This document shows positions 10,636 through 19,557 of a stretch of 64,000 nucleotides of DNA, one piece after another. The translations under genes were made by a program, and so were the position numbers. The notes below the pieces were generated by a model that worked only from the letters and a program-made list of their open reading frames with translations, was not told where the DNA came from and did not search any database. The stretch is from contig JADKBR010000017.1 in the NCBI GenBank assembly GCA_016714975.1, forward strand, positions 518,522 to 582,521. The letters run 5' to 3'. How positions within the stretch are numbered: the first letter of the stretch is position 1; the number at the start of each line of letters is the position of its first letter. The DNA comes from Candidatus Dechloromonas phosphorivorans. Its GTDB lineage: Bacteria; Pseudomonadota; Gammaproteobacteria; Burkholderiales; Rhodocyclaceae.

Positions 10636-13237
10636 TCCCGGGCCGCCCGCCCGGGCCGCCCGGAGTTCGGCTTCGAGGCGCTTGGCCTCGCTGATGTCGA
10701 TGAAGGTGATCACCACGCCGTCGATCACGTTTTCCAGCGTGCGGTAGGGCATGATCCGCACGATGTACCAGTCGGCATCCCGGCCGGGGACCTGCTTTTC
10801 CGAGAAGACCAGCGTGCGCAGCACTTCCTGCGCATCGTCCAGCAAATCGGGGTAGTCGAGGTCATGGACGATATCCGACAGCGGGCGTCCGACATCGCCG
10901 GGAATCAGCTTGAAGATATGCGTCGCCTGGCTGGTAAAGCGCCGCACATGCAGGGCGTTGTCGAGGAAGACGGTGGCAATGTCGGTACTGTCCATCAGGT
11001 TCTTCATGTCACTGCTGGTGGCCGATAATTCATCGACCTTCAACTGAAGTTCGGCGTTGACCATCTGCAGTTCTTCGTTGAGTGACTGCATTTCCTCCTT
11101 CGAGGTGGTCAGTTCCTCGTTGGTCGACTGCAACTCCTCGTTGGTCGATTGCAGTTCCTCGTTCGTCGACTTGAGTTCCTCATGGGAGGTCTGCATTTCC
11201 TCGCGAATGCTTTGGGCCTCGTCCCTTGCCTTCTGCAGGCCTGTTCGAGTTCGAGGACACGCGCATCGGTGGCCTGCTTGGCGGTGCGGTGCTTGCGTCG
11301 AGCTTGGCTGCCGCCACATCCGCGAAAACGAATCATCGCCATGCCCTGCAGCAGGCGGTCAACCGCTGGATGGGATGGACGGTCAGATTGATGGTGTGTG
11401 TCTCGCCGTTGCCGCCGACTTTCAGGTCGTGGATGACGACTGCCTCCGCGGAGCGCAGCGCCTTGGGCAGCGCGACGATCAGTTCCTCGCGCAATCCCTC
11501 GCGCGCCATCGCGTGAATGTTCCAGTTCGCCTTGCCGGCAGCGGGCTCCAGGTATTTCCCGGTGCGCCCGTTGATGAAAATCACGTCGCCCTCGGCATTG
11601 GTCAGCACGGCGGCGGGCGCGAATTTCTGCAGGAGCAATTGGTCGGCAAGCGTCTGCAGATTGGCGGTCGGCATGGTCAGGTTCGGGCTTGCGTTGGTGT
11701 CGACGGGCAGGGCGGGAAGGCGGGTAGGAAATTCTACATCCAATGGCTTGGCCACAATCGGTTCCCGGCGGTAGATGCGGGCCTTGGCATCGCACGGCGA
11801 AAAAAGCTCGCCAAAGCCGCCGATGCTCTCGGCACTGCCCAGAAAGAGTATGCCGCCGGGCTTCAGGCTGTAATGGAACAGCGGCACCAGCTTCTTTTGC
11901 AGGGTGGGACCCAGATAGATCAGCAGGTTCCGGCAGGTGAGAATGTCCAGCCGGGTAAAAGGCGGGTCCATCGTGACATTGTGCGGCGCGAATACCACCA
12001 TCTGGCGGATATCCTGGCTGACCCGGTACTTGCCGCCATCCTCCCTGAAAAAACGGGCCAGGCGCTCCGCCGACACATCGCCGGCAATGCTTGCCGGATA
12101 GAGCCCCTGGCGGGCCCGGGCAATGGCATCGGGGTCGATGTCGGTGGCGAAGATGTGAACTTCGACCTGTTTCTTCGGCTTGATCCGGTCGACGGCTTCC
12201 CGGAAGGCGATGGCCAGGGAATACGCCTCCTCGCCGCTGGAGCAGGCGGCGACCCAGGCGCGCAGCACATTGCCGGGCGGGTTTGCGCGGATCATCGCGG
12301 GCAGCACGTTTTCCTGCAGCCAGGCCCAGGCGGCCGGGTCGCGGAAAAACTGGGTGACGCCGATCAACAGCTCCTTGAACAGCAGATCGGCTTCCTGGGG
12401 GTTGGACTGCAGGAAAATTGCGTAGTCGGCAATGCCGGCAAGCTGATGGATGGCGATGCGACGCTCGATCCGCCGATAGAGGGTGCTCTTCTTGTAAAGC
12501 GAAAAGTCATGCCCGGTTCGCGCGCGCAACAGGATGCAGACTTTCTCGAAGGCGGAATTCCCGGCCCGGCTTTCCGGTGCGACCGGCATCTCGGCAAGCA
12601 GCGGATGGTGCTTTTTCTGGGCACGGATCAAACCGGGGATTTCGCCGGCCTCCGCGACGATATCGGCGAGCCCGGCAGCGATCGCGCTACGCGGCATGGC
12701 ATCGAACTTGGCGGTTTCCGGCGTTTGCACCAGGGCCAGGCCACCGCGCTTGCGGATCGCTGCGAGGCCGGCCGTTCCATCCGAACCCATGCCGGACAGG
12801 ATGACGCCGATCGCCTGTTCGCGACGATCTTCGGCCAGGCTCGTGAAAAATGTGTCGATCGGCAGGTGCAGCCCGTGCCGGGTCGTCATCTCGAGCAGGT
12901 AAAGCGCGCCGTGCAGGATCGAGATGTCCTTGTCGGGCGGAATGACATAGACGCAATCCGGCTTGATCCGCATCCGGTTTGCGGCCTGCTTCACGGCCAT
13001 CGTCGTGGCACGCTGCAGCAGTTCCGGGAGCATGCCGGGGCGTTTGGGATCGAGGTGCTGGATGATGACAAAGGCCATGCCGCTGTTTGCCGGGACGCTC
13101 GCGAGCAATTGCTCCAGCGCTTCCAGACCCCCGGCTGATGCGCCGATGGCGACGATCGGGAAACCCGCGTCTTGAATCGCGGCACCGGCGTCAGCCGTGC
13201 CGCTGGCGGAAGGCGGGCTGACTGCGCTGTTCGGCAT
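10630..13237 (-). CDS. CheB-CheR-PAS fusion protein (frameshifts near 11.2-11.4 kb)
   Basis: A fused chemotaxis-like signalling protein. From the ATG at 13237 come a CheB methylesterase domain (GASAGGLEAL near residue 33, IQHL, and SGMGSDGTAGL carrying the Ser-His-Asp set), a CheR methyltransferase domain (SLYKKSTLYRRIERR, AACSSGEEAYSLAI, FATDIDPDAI, CRNLLIYL), a PAS-like segment, then a coiled coil made of STNEELQ repeats and a last PAS (STDIATVFLDNALHVRRF) ending at 10630. The reading frame is lost about four times between roughly 11230 and 11380, joining LTVHPI to RLLQGMAM to ADVAA to KHRTAKQATDARVLELEQA. Proteins of this layout usually work with a histidine kinase or response regulator not present here. 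It lies seven bases downstream of the DUF1840 gene, so co-transcription is likely. Whether it is functional depends on the frameshift cluster being an artefact. Confidence 0.82.
11111..11173 (-). repeat. Three 21-base tandem repeats encoding STNEELQ
   Basis: Units at 11111-11131, 11132-11152 and 11153-11173 differ by a few bases and encode repeated STNEELQ heptads on the minus strand. This is the coiled-coil signalling linker typical of CheB/CheR/PAS fusions. A fourth, degenerate unit follows to about 11194. Confidence 0.85.
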
Positions 13238-13243
13238 TTTTGA

Positions 13244-13564
13244 TCACGCTCCCCAGGTCACCGGTTCGCTTTCCTGCAAGGAGCGTTCGAACAGGTCGAG
13301 CAGCGGCAGGGCGCGCTGGGACAGGTTGATCTTGCGGTCGACCCCGGTTTCCGCGTCATTTTCGTCGGCCGGTTGCCCGGCCTGCCTGGCCTTGTCGGCG
13401 GCAATGGCCGTCCGCAGTGCGGCGATTGCCGCGGGCAATTGCTCGAGGGTGACGATGCCGCGCACCGCTTCGGGTTCCTTGCCGAGCAGGGCCAACAGCT
13501 CCCTGCCGTTCTTCTCGAACATGACCAGGTCGCCGCTGGCGGCCGATTTGAAGGTGACAAGCAT
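13244..13564 (-). CDS. DUF1840 family protein
   Basis: A 106-residue soluble protein beginning MLVTFKSAASGDLVMFEKNG, which is the hallmark start of the DUF1840 family found in beta- and gammaproteobacteria. The function of the family is not known. There is no signal peptide or membrane segment. The second half is acidic and predicted helical (LPLLDLFERSLQESEPVTWGA). It lies seven bases downstream of the Crp/PAS gene and seven bases upstream of the CheB/CheR fusion, all on the minus strand, so the three may form one operon. Confidence 0.85.
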   Translation of the reverse strand: MLVTFKSAASGDLVMFEKNGRELLALLGKEPEAVRGIVTLEQLPAAIAALRTAIAADKARQAGQPADENDAETGVDRKINLSQRALPLLDLFERSLQESEPVTWGA

Positions 13565-13571
13565 GACAGGG

Positions 13572-14882
13572 CTATCCCTTGCGCCTGTTGATGACTGGGC
13601 AGATCGGGGCGATCAGGACGGATGCGGCGCTGCTGTCCATGACGACCATCCGGCACTCACCTCCGGTTTCGTCGAGAACCGCCAGGATTGTTACCGTGAT
13701 TTCCGGGCGCTGCTCGTTTGCCGACAGTGTGCATTCGCAGGCCGTTTTACGCTTCGCATTGAGCATTTCGTCAAAAAAACGATTGAAGGTATCCAGGGTG
13801 TCGGCACTGACAAAAGCGGCGAAGCGAAACCGGGCTCTCTGTGAACCCTTGATGCCAAGAAGGATGGCACCAGCAAGATTGGTGTCGAGAATGACGCCCA
13901 GCGGATCGAGGGTGAAGTAAGCCACCGGGGCGAAATCGTAGATGTCCGCATAGCGTGCGCGCAAGGCATCCGCTTCCTCGTAGGCGTGGCGGAGTTCCTC
14001 GTTGTGCATTTCAAGCTCGATCTGGTGAACCTGCAATTCATGCACCAGTTGCGCCTTGTCCCATGCCGTTGTCGGTACCCTGATATCTGTCTGCAGCAAG
14101 CGGGCCTCGGCGCGCTTGCGCAGGGTCGCCGGGTTGGGGCGCGGGCGGTCGACCGTCCTCAGCGCAGGATGCATCAGGAAAATCCGGTCATATTCGGCTT
14201 TCACCGTGGCGTAGCATTCGCACGCCCGAGCTTCGAGGCCGGGACGGTCGAGGGCGGTGATGTGGCCGCGGCTGTACTGGATCAGGCCGGCGGCCTGCAG
14301 TTTGCCGGCCGATTCGGTCACCGCTTCGCGGCGCACGCCGAGCATGTTGGCGATCAGTTCCTGCGTCATGTCGAGCTGATTGCCGGGGAGCCGGTCAAGA
14401 CTGAGCAGAAGCCAGCGGCACAACTGCTGATCGACCGAGTGGTGACGGTTGCAGACGATGCTCTGCGCCATTTGCGTCATCAGGGCCTGGGTGAAGCGCA
14501 GCGCAAGATGCTGAAATTCGCGCCCCTGATCCAGTTCCCAGCGGATCACCTCGACCCTGGCCCGGTAGGCGGCGCCGGCACTCTGCACGACGACCCGGTG
14601 GGTGGTCGTGTCGCCGCCCAGTACCAGCGGGATGCCGACCAGGCCATCGTTGCCGATGATCGCCAGTTCGGCGGTGGCGCCCTTGCTGGTGGTGAAGATC
14701 AGCGACGCCAGGCAGGTGATCGGAAAATGGATGTGGCTCAGGCTGTCGCCTGACTCGTACAGAACCTGCCCGAGTTCGAGTTGAACCAGTTCGAGGTCGT
14801 CATTGATCCGCGCGTAATCGTTGGCGGGAAGCGCCCCCAGGATGCGGTTCTGCTTCGGGTTGCAAGTCAATGTGGATGGCAT
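13572..14882 (-). CDS. Crp/Fnr-type regulator with C-terminal PAS domain
   Basis: A 436-residue transcription factor. Residues about 15-145 form a cyclic-nucleotide-binding-like fold (QVLYESGDSLSHIHFP), and about 165-230 a winged helix-turn-helix (MTQELIANMLGVRREAVTES). After a linker, residues about 275-430 form a coiled segment (ELEMHNEELRHAYEEAD) and a PAS domain (FAPVAYFTLDPLGVILDTN). The N-terminal half resembles the large group of Crp-like proteins with no known ligand. There are no Fnr-type iron-sulfur cysteines at the N-terminus. The PAS extension is unusual for Crp regulators and suggests a second input. The gene is read away from the small lysine-rich gene at 15069, and the 186-base gap between them should hold both promoters; I see no convincing operator in it. 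Confidence 0.85.
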   Translation of the reverse strand: MPSTLTCNPKQNRILGALPANDYARINDDLELVQLELGQVLYESGDSLSHIHFPITCLASLIFTTSKGATAELAIIGNDGLVGIPLVLGGDTTTHRVVVQSAGAAYRARVEVIRWELDQGREFQHLALRFTQALMTQMAQSIVCNRHHSVDQQLCRWLLLSLDRLPGNQLDMTQELIANMLGVRREAVTESAGKLQAAGLIQYSRGHITALDRPGLEARACECYATVKAEYDRIFLMHPALRTVDRPRPNPATLRKRAEARLLQTDIRVPTTAWDKAQLVHELQVHQIELEMHNEELRHAYEEADALRARYADIYDFAPVAYFTLDPLGVILDTNLAGAILLGIKGSQRARFRFAAFVSADTLDTFNRFFDEMLNAKRKTACECTLSANEQRPEITVTILAVLDETGGECRMVVMDSSAASVLIAPICPVINRRKG

Positions 14883-15068
14883 TCAATCCCTTGTGTCTGG
14901 TCGCCGGGCGCTTCCCGGAAAATTGTCATTCAGAGAGTTTTTCAGGATACAAGATTTCCTGATGCAGGTATGTGCGATGCCCCACATACGGGCTGTTGAT
15001 TTGCCGCTAGCCTCGGGGCCGTACCATCAACCACGTATCGGGCCGATACGCACAGCAAGGAGAGAATC

Positions 15069-15197
15069 ATGAGCAAGGAAAGAAACGGAACCAAGGAAGG
15101 CAAGAAGCAGGCTGTCCTGACGCAAAAGGAGAAGAAGGTAGCCAAGCAGGTCAGGAAGCAGGAGAAATCGGCGGTCCAGCCGCTGATTCCCACCTGA
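15069..15197 (+). CDS. Small lysine-rich protein, 42 residues
   Basis: An ATG at 15069 preceded by AAGGAGAGAATC, an excellent ribosome binding site, opens a 42-residue frame starting MSKERNGTKEGKKQAVLTQ and ending AVQPLIPT. It is dominated by Lys, Glu and Gln and is probably unstructured or a single helix; nucleic-acid or ribosome binding is possible but not shown. It stands alone between a Crp-type regulator and a DUF2789 gene. I do not recognise a named family. Confidence 0.62.
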   Translation: MSKERNGTKEGKKQAVLTQKEKKVAKQVRKQEKSAVQPLIPT

Positions 15198-15279
15198 TCG
15201 TTCGCAGTCGCCTTGTATGCGATTCTCGGGCCTTCCCGGCGGGGTTCGGCCCTTCCGGCGAGGCAATGAGGATTCGGCC

Positions 15280-15537
15280 ATGGAACAGCACACGCACAGC
15301 ATGAGCAACCTCTTTGCCCAGCTTGGCCAGGCCAGTGACGAGGCGGGCATCGCCCGGTTCATCGCGGCAAACCATCCCCTGGCCGGCGACGTCCGGTTGC
15401 ACGAGGCGGCATTCTGGAGCGCTTCGCAGGCGCTGTTCCTGCGCGAGGCGATTGGCGACGATGCCGACTGGGCTGAAATCGCCGAGGCGCTCAATTCGGA
15501 ACTGCATGCGCCCGGGCTCACAATACGCCACGCCTGA
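15280..15537 (+). CDS. DUF2789 family protein
   Basis: An 85-residue protein (MEQHTHSMSNLFAQLGQASDE...) matching the DUF2789 pattern: a short N-terminus, the LFAQLG motif, a FIAANHPLAGDVRLHEAAFW segment, and the end FLREAIGDDADWAEIAEALN. The family's function is unknown. I chose the ATG at 15280 over an in-frame start at 15217 because the family begins at this point and GAGG-like purines lie upstream. The reading frame upstream of 15280 has no homology that I can see. Confidence 0.82.
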   Translation: MEQHTHSMSNLFAQLGQASDEAGIARFIAANHPLAGDVRLHEAAFWSASQALFLREAIGDDADWAEIAEALNSELHAPGLTIRHA

Positions 15538-15569
15538 GTGCGGCGGCTTCATCTCGGAACAATCAGGAA

Positions 15570-16637
15570 ATGACAATCCCACGGGCTGACATGCGCCTCG
15601 GCGCGTTTCTTCTCGCGGCCGCTGGCGGCGTCGGTACTGCCTTTGCCCAGTCGCCACCCGCGACGATCGATCAGTGTCGCGGCATTGCCAAAGACATGGA
15701 GCGGCTTGCCTGCTACGACGCCTTCACCGGCCGCGCCGGCGATGACCGCCGGGAACCCGCGTCCTCAGTCGCGGCCGAATCTGCGGCCGCGTCCGCCGCG
15801 GCACCAGCCGACAGCGTCGTGGCGGCCCCGGCGGCCCTGTCGATGATTGACGAGTCCTGGGGCTTTGATCCCTCGTCGGCGCCGTATGAAATCCGCTTTC
15901 ACCGGGCGAACTACGTGTTGTTCGGGCGCTACTCGGACAATGTCAACAGCGCGCCGTTTTCGCCGCTCTTCCAATCTGCTGGCGGGGATCAGAATGATCT
16001 GAGCAATACGGAGGCGAAATTCCAGTTCAGCTTCAAGGCGCGCCTGTGGGCGACGGATGACCGGCGCTGGGGCGTCTGGGCTGCCTACACGCAGCAGAGC
16101 CAGTGGCAGTTGTACAACAGCGACGTGTCGCGGGCGTTTCGCGACACCAACTACATGCCCGAGTTGTTCGTCAGTTACAAGCCCGCCATCGATCTCGGCG
16201 GCGGCTTCAACTGGAACCTTTTGAGCGCCGGCTTCAACCACCAGTCGAACGGCCGCTCCGACGTCCTTTCGCGGAGCTGGAACCGCCTTTTTGCCGAAGT
16301 CGGCGTCGAGCGCGACAGCCTCGCCTTGTCCGCCAAGGCCTGGTACCGCCTGCCTGAAGACGCGGGTACGGACGACAACCCCGATATCACCGACTACTAC
16401 GGCCACGGCGAGATCAGCGCCTTGTACCGCTGGCGTGGCAACAGCTTTGCGGCAATGGCCCGCGGCAACCTGAGCACCGGCAAGGGCGCCGTCCAGCTCG
16501 GCTGGTTCTCGCCGCCCATCCTCGGCCCGCTCCGCGGCTACGTTCAGGTTTTCTCGGGATACGGGGAGACCCTGATCGATTACAACTGGAAGCAGAACAC
16601 CATCGGGGTCGGTATCGCCTTGAGTGACGGATTTTAG
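15570..16637 (+). CDS. pldA: Outer membrane phospholipase A (OMPLA)
   Basis: An outer-membrane beta-barrel phospholipase of 355 residues that hydrolyses phospholipids when they reach the outer leaflet. It has a signal peptide (MRLGAFLLAAAGGVGTAFA, after an alternative upstream ATG at 15570; the ATG at 15591 is an equally good start). A low-complexity alanine-rich spacer covers about residues 55-92, and the barrel occupies about 100-355. The catalytic signature is present: GFNHQSNGRSDVLSRSWNR holds the His, the Ser two residues later, and the downstream Asn of the OMPLA triad. The chain ends in Phe (GIALSDGF), as expected for barrel insertion by the BAM complex. A conserved DQCRGIAKDMERLACYDAF segment near the N-terminus is seen in many betaproteobacterial homologues. 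Confidence 0.92.
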   Translation: MTIPRADMRLGAFLLAAAGGVGTAFAQSPPATIDQCRGIAKDMERLACYDAFTGRAGDDRREPASSVAAESAAASAAAPADSVVAAPAALSMIDESWGFDPSSAPYEIRFHRANYVLFGRYSDNVNSAPFSPLFQSAGGDQNDLSNTEAKFQFSFKARLWATDDRRWGVWAAYTQQSQWQLYNSDVSRAFRDTNYMPELFVSYKPAIDLGGGFNWNLLSAGFNHQSNGRSDVLSRSWNRLFAEVGVERDSLALSAKAWYRLPEDAGTDDNPDITDYYGHGEISALYRWRGNSFAAMARGNLSTGKGAVQLGWFSPPILGPLRGYVQVFSGYGETLIDYNWKQNTIGVGIALSDGF

Positions 16638-17045
16638 CGGTGCACCCCGAAGCTGAGAACGAATCGCCCCACATCCAGTAGGTATTCTCGACCAGCAGTT
16701 TGGCAAGGTAAACCAGTCGCTCACGCCGATTTGGTCCACAGTCTGGTCAGGCCGAGCAGTTCCCGGTCAGGCGCCACGCTATACGACCGCTCCGTTCAAA
16801 AACCTGCCGCCGAGCCACCGAGACGGTGAATGTCTCTTGAGGCTCGGGAAGAGACCGATGTGCTGGAAGCCTGAACGGCTCATATCAGTCTAAAATGGCC
16901 GGTCGGCAACTTGAACAGCCCTCAACCCCCAATCAGAGAAATCACGGAAATTGCCCTGATTGAGTCCTGATTTTGATAGTCGCGTTGATGGTCGATCCGC
17001 AATCACTCCACCTAACCATTGCTGCTGATAGAGGCGCGGAGGACG

Positions 17046-17095
17046 CCCTCTCCGCCAGAAGCATCACAGAAAAGCGCCTTGCGGGGCGTGTTTTG
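17046..17095 (+). other. tRNA-Ser 3'-end-like remnant with trailing hairpin
   Basis: CCCTCTCCGCCA at 17046-17057 equals the usual 3' end of a bacterial serine tRNA including CCA. It is followed after about 14 bases by a GC hairpin (GCGCCTTGCGGGGCGT) and TTTT, as commonly seen after such tRNAs. No cloverleaf can be built from the ~90 bases before it, so this is at most a fragment, for example an old integration-site scar. A chance match of 12 bases is possible. Confidence 0.28.
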
Positions 17096-17250
17096 AATGC
17101 TTGTCTTGTGGGGGGTGGCGAACCAGGGCTGCCGGTGGGATTGGGCCGGGCATCAGCCAGTCCGAACCATTTGACTAGATCTCCCGCTGGTCGGAAAATT
17201 GTTTCCGCTGAACGGGTGGCGCGAGTTGCCGCTTCAGCCATGATTCGCAG

Positions 17251-17282
17251 AGCCCTGATTTCGAATCGGGGCTTTTGTTTTG
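17251..17282 (+). terminator. Intrinsic terminator upstream of rimO
   Basis: The arms AGCCCTGATT (17251-17260) and AATCGGGGCT (17264-17273) pair over ten positions with one T-G pair around a TCG loop, followed by TTTTGTTTT. It would end any transcript entering from the gap or pldA before rimO begins at 17343. Confidence 0.7.
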
Positions 17283-17342
17283 CGTCACCGGCGTTGCCGG
17301 CGACGGTATCCTTCTTGGATGAAGTGGCCGAGGTAATGAATT

Positions 17343-18672
17343 TTGAACACTAAAGTGCCGACCATCGGCTTCGTATCGCTGGGTTGCCCCAAGGCCACCG
17401 TCGATTCCGAACACATACTGACCAAGCTCCGCGCCGAAGGCTACATGGTGTCGTCGAGCCATGACGACGCCGATCTGGTCATTGTCAATACCTGCGGCTT
17501 CATCGATGCGGCGGTCGAGGAGTCGCTCGACGCCATCGGCGAGGCATTGAACGAGAACGGGCGCGTCATCGTCACCGGTTGCCTCGGCGCCAAGGGCGAC
17601 ATTGTCAAGAACACGCACCCTTCGGTGCTGGCGGTGACCGGCCCGCATGCCGCCGACGAGGTCATGGGCATCGTCCATCAGCACCTGCCGCAGCCGCACG
17701 ATCCGTTCACCTCGCTGATCCCCGAGCAGGGCGTGCGCCTGACGCCGGACCATTTCGCCTACCTGAAAATTTCCCGGAAGGCTGCAAACCACAGTTGCAC
17801 CTTCTGCATCATCCCCTCGCTGCGCGGCCCGCTGGTTTCGCGTCCGGTGGGTGACGTGCTGGCCGAGGCCGAGAGCCTGGCGCGCGCCGGCGTCAAGGAA
17901 ATCCTGGTTATTTCGCAGGACACCAGTGCCTATGGGGTCGACCTTAAATACCGCACCGGCTTTTGGGGCGGGCGTCCGGTGAAGACGCGGCTCAAGGAAC
18001 TGTGCGACGCGCTGGCGCAGTTCGGCATCTGGGTCCGTCTGCACTACGTCTATCCCTATCCGTCGGTCGATGACATCATTCCGCTGATGGCCGAGGGCAA
18101 GATCCTGCCTTACCTCGATGTGCCGTTCCAGCACGCCAGCCCGCGCATCCTCAAGGCGATGAAGCGCCCGGCCTCGGCCGAGAATACGCTGGAGCGCATC
18201 GCCAAATGGCGCGACATCTGCCCGGAGATCGTCATCCGCTCGACCTTCATCACTGGCTTCCCCGGCGAAACAGAAGAGGATTTCGACCAGTTGATCCAGT
18301 TCCTCGAGGACGCCAGGCTCGATCGTGTCGGCGCCTTCGCCTACTCGCCGGTCGAGGGCGCGACGGCCAACAAGATTCCCGGCCTGCCGCCCGAGAACGT
18401 GCGCGAGGACCGCCGCCGCTGGCTGATGCAGGTCCAGGAAGATATTTCCGCCGACAAGCTGGCCGCCAGGATCGACAGCGTCATCGAGGTGCTGGTCGAC
18501 GAGGTCGACGAGGAGGGCGTCATCGCCCGCTCCAAGGCCGATGCACCGGAGATCGACGGGCCTGTCTATATCGACGGCTTTTTCGCTGCCGGAGCCCGGT
18601 GACTTCATCAAGGTCAAGGTTATCGACGCCGATCACCACGACCTCTACGCCGCGCCGGTGGAGCGGGGCTGA
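17343..18672 (+). CDS. rimO: Ribosomal protein uS12 methylthiotransferase RimO (frame errors)
   Basis: A radical-SAM enzyme that adds a methylthio group to the conserved aspartate of ribosomal protein S12. It shows the MTTase N-terminal domain ([32 protein letters not shown], with three cluster cysteines), the radical-SAM domain, and a C-terminal TRAM region. Two places are abnormal. The radical-SAM motif reads [14 protein letters not shown] instead of the expected SEGCxHxCTFC, because about three extra bases near 17770-17795 shift the frame and remove the first cysteine. One more base near 18576-18592 ends the frame early at 18602, while [18 protein letters not shown] continues in another frame to the stop at 18670-18672. 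Both look like homopolymer insertions. The start is the ATG-equivalent at 17343 with GAGGTAATG just upstream. The rssA-like gene follows after five bases. Confidence 0.9.
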
Positions 18673-18677
18673 CCGCC

Positions 18678-19550
18678 ATGGGCAAGCCCCGCATCGCCAT
18701 TGCGCTCGGCTCGGGCTCGGCCCGCGGCTGGGCTCATATCGGCGTGCTGGGCGCCCTGCAGCAGGCCGGCGTCGTTCCCGACATCGTCTGTGGCACGTCG
18801 ATCGGCGCCTTCGTTGGGGCGGCCTATGCTTCGGGCGAACTCGATCCGCTTGCCGCCTGGGCTCGGGGCCTGACGCGCCGCGATGTTTTCGGGTTCTTTG
18901 ATGTCAGTCTGGGAGCGGGCGGGCTGATCAAGGGCGAGAAGCTGCTTGGCTATACCTCCCGTCTTTTTCTTGACGAGACCTTCGCCGATCTCGACAAGCC
19001 GTTTGCCTGTGTCGCCACCGATCTGGCCAGCGGTCGCGAGGTGTGGCTCAGGGAAGGCCGGATTCTCGATGCGGTGCGGGCCTCGGTCGCACTGCCCGGG
19101 CTGCTCGCGCCGCACCTGGTCGACGGACGCTACCTGGTCGACGGGGGCTTGGTCAATCCGGTACCGGTTTCGCTTTGCCGGGCACTGGGCGCCGATCTCG
19201 TGATCGCCGTCGACCTTGGCATGGATACCATCGGCCTGCGCCAGCGTCGTGGCGATCCATCCGCTCCGGTGCCGGCCTGGCGCCAGACGGTGGGCCGATG
19301 GCTGGGGCGCGAGGGCGACAGCGAGGACCTGATCAGGCCGTCGCTGGCTGATGTAGTGACCAACAGCATTGCCATCATGCAGGGCCGCATCTCGCGCTCG
19401 CGACTGGCCGGCGAGCCGGCCGATGTGCTGATTGCGCCGCGCCTGGGGCAACTCGGGCTGCTCGACTTTCACCGGGCAGAAGAGGCGATCACCGCCGGGC
19501 GCACGGCGGCCGAGCACATGCTGCCGCTGCTGCGCGCGATTATCGAGTGA
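18678..19550 (+). CDS. rssA: Patatin-like phospholipase, RssA family
   Basis: A 290-residue cytoplasmic serine hydrolase of the patatin family. It has the glycine-rich oxyanion loop (GSGSARGWAHIGVL, residues about 11-24), the nucleophile elbow GTSIG (near residue 40), and the DGG motif (VDGGLVNPVPV, near 154) that supplies the Asp of the Ser-Asp dyad. RssA-type proteins are single-domain patatins; the natural lipid substrate is unknown. It starts five bases after rimO and ends seven bases before the FAD oxidase gene, so the three genes probably share a transcript. Confidence 0.86.
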   Translation: MGKPRIAIALGSGSARGWAHIGVLGALQQAGVVPDIVCGTSIGAFVGAAYASGELDPLAAWARGLTRRDVFGFFDVSLGAGGLIKGEKLLGYTSRLFLDETFADLDKPFACVATDLASGREVWLREGRILDAVRASVALPGLLAPHLVDGRYLVDGGLVNPVPVSLCRALGADLVIAVDLGMDTIGLRQRRGDPSAPVPAWRQTVGRWLGREGDSEDLIRPSLADVVTNSIAIMQGRISRSRLAGEPADVLIAPRLGQLGLLDFHRAEEAITAGRTAAEHMLPLLRAIIE

Positions 19551-19557
19551 CGCGGCG

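Larger units (their letters stand above)
16638..17342. other. Gene-poor gap between pldA and rimO
   Basis: About 700 bases with no convincing protein gene on either strand. Short open frames here (for example 16942-17241 minus and 16973-17353 plus) have no ribosome binding site or recognisable domain and look spurious. It does hold a tRNA-Ser-like 3' end with a hairpin (17046-17095) and a terminator (17251-17282), listed separately. I see nothing else in it. Confidence 0.6.

Noticed and set aside
11111..11173. Could the 21-base tandem repeats be a CRISPR or minisatellite?
   Set aside because: There are no spacers, and the units encode the known STNEELQ coiled coil in frame.
11057..13138. 693-residue plus-strand frame opposite the CheB/CheR fusion
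   Set aside because: The minus strand shows full CheB and CheR active sites; the plus frame has no domain or start signal.
16942..17353. Open frames on both strands in the pldA-rimO gap
   Set aside because: No ribosome binding sites, no domains; they overlap a tRNA-like fragment and a terminator.
17175..18617. 480-residue minus-strand frame opposite rimO
   Set aside because: Shadow of rimO; the RimO reading has strong family motifs on the plus strand.
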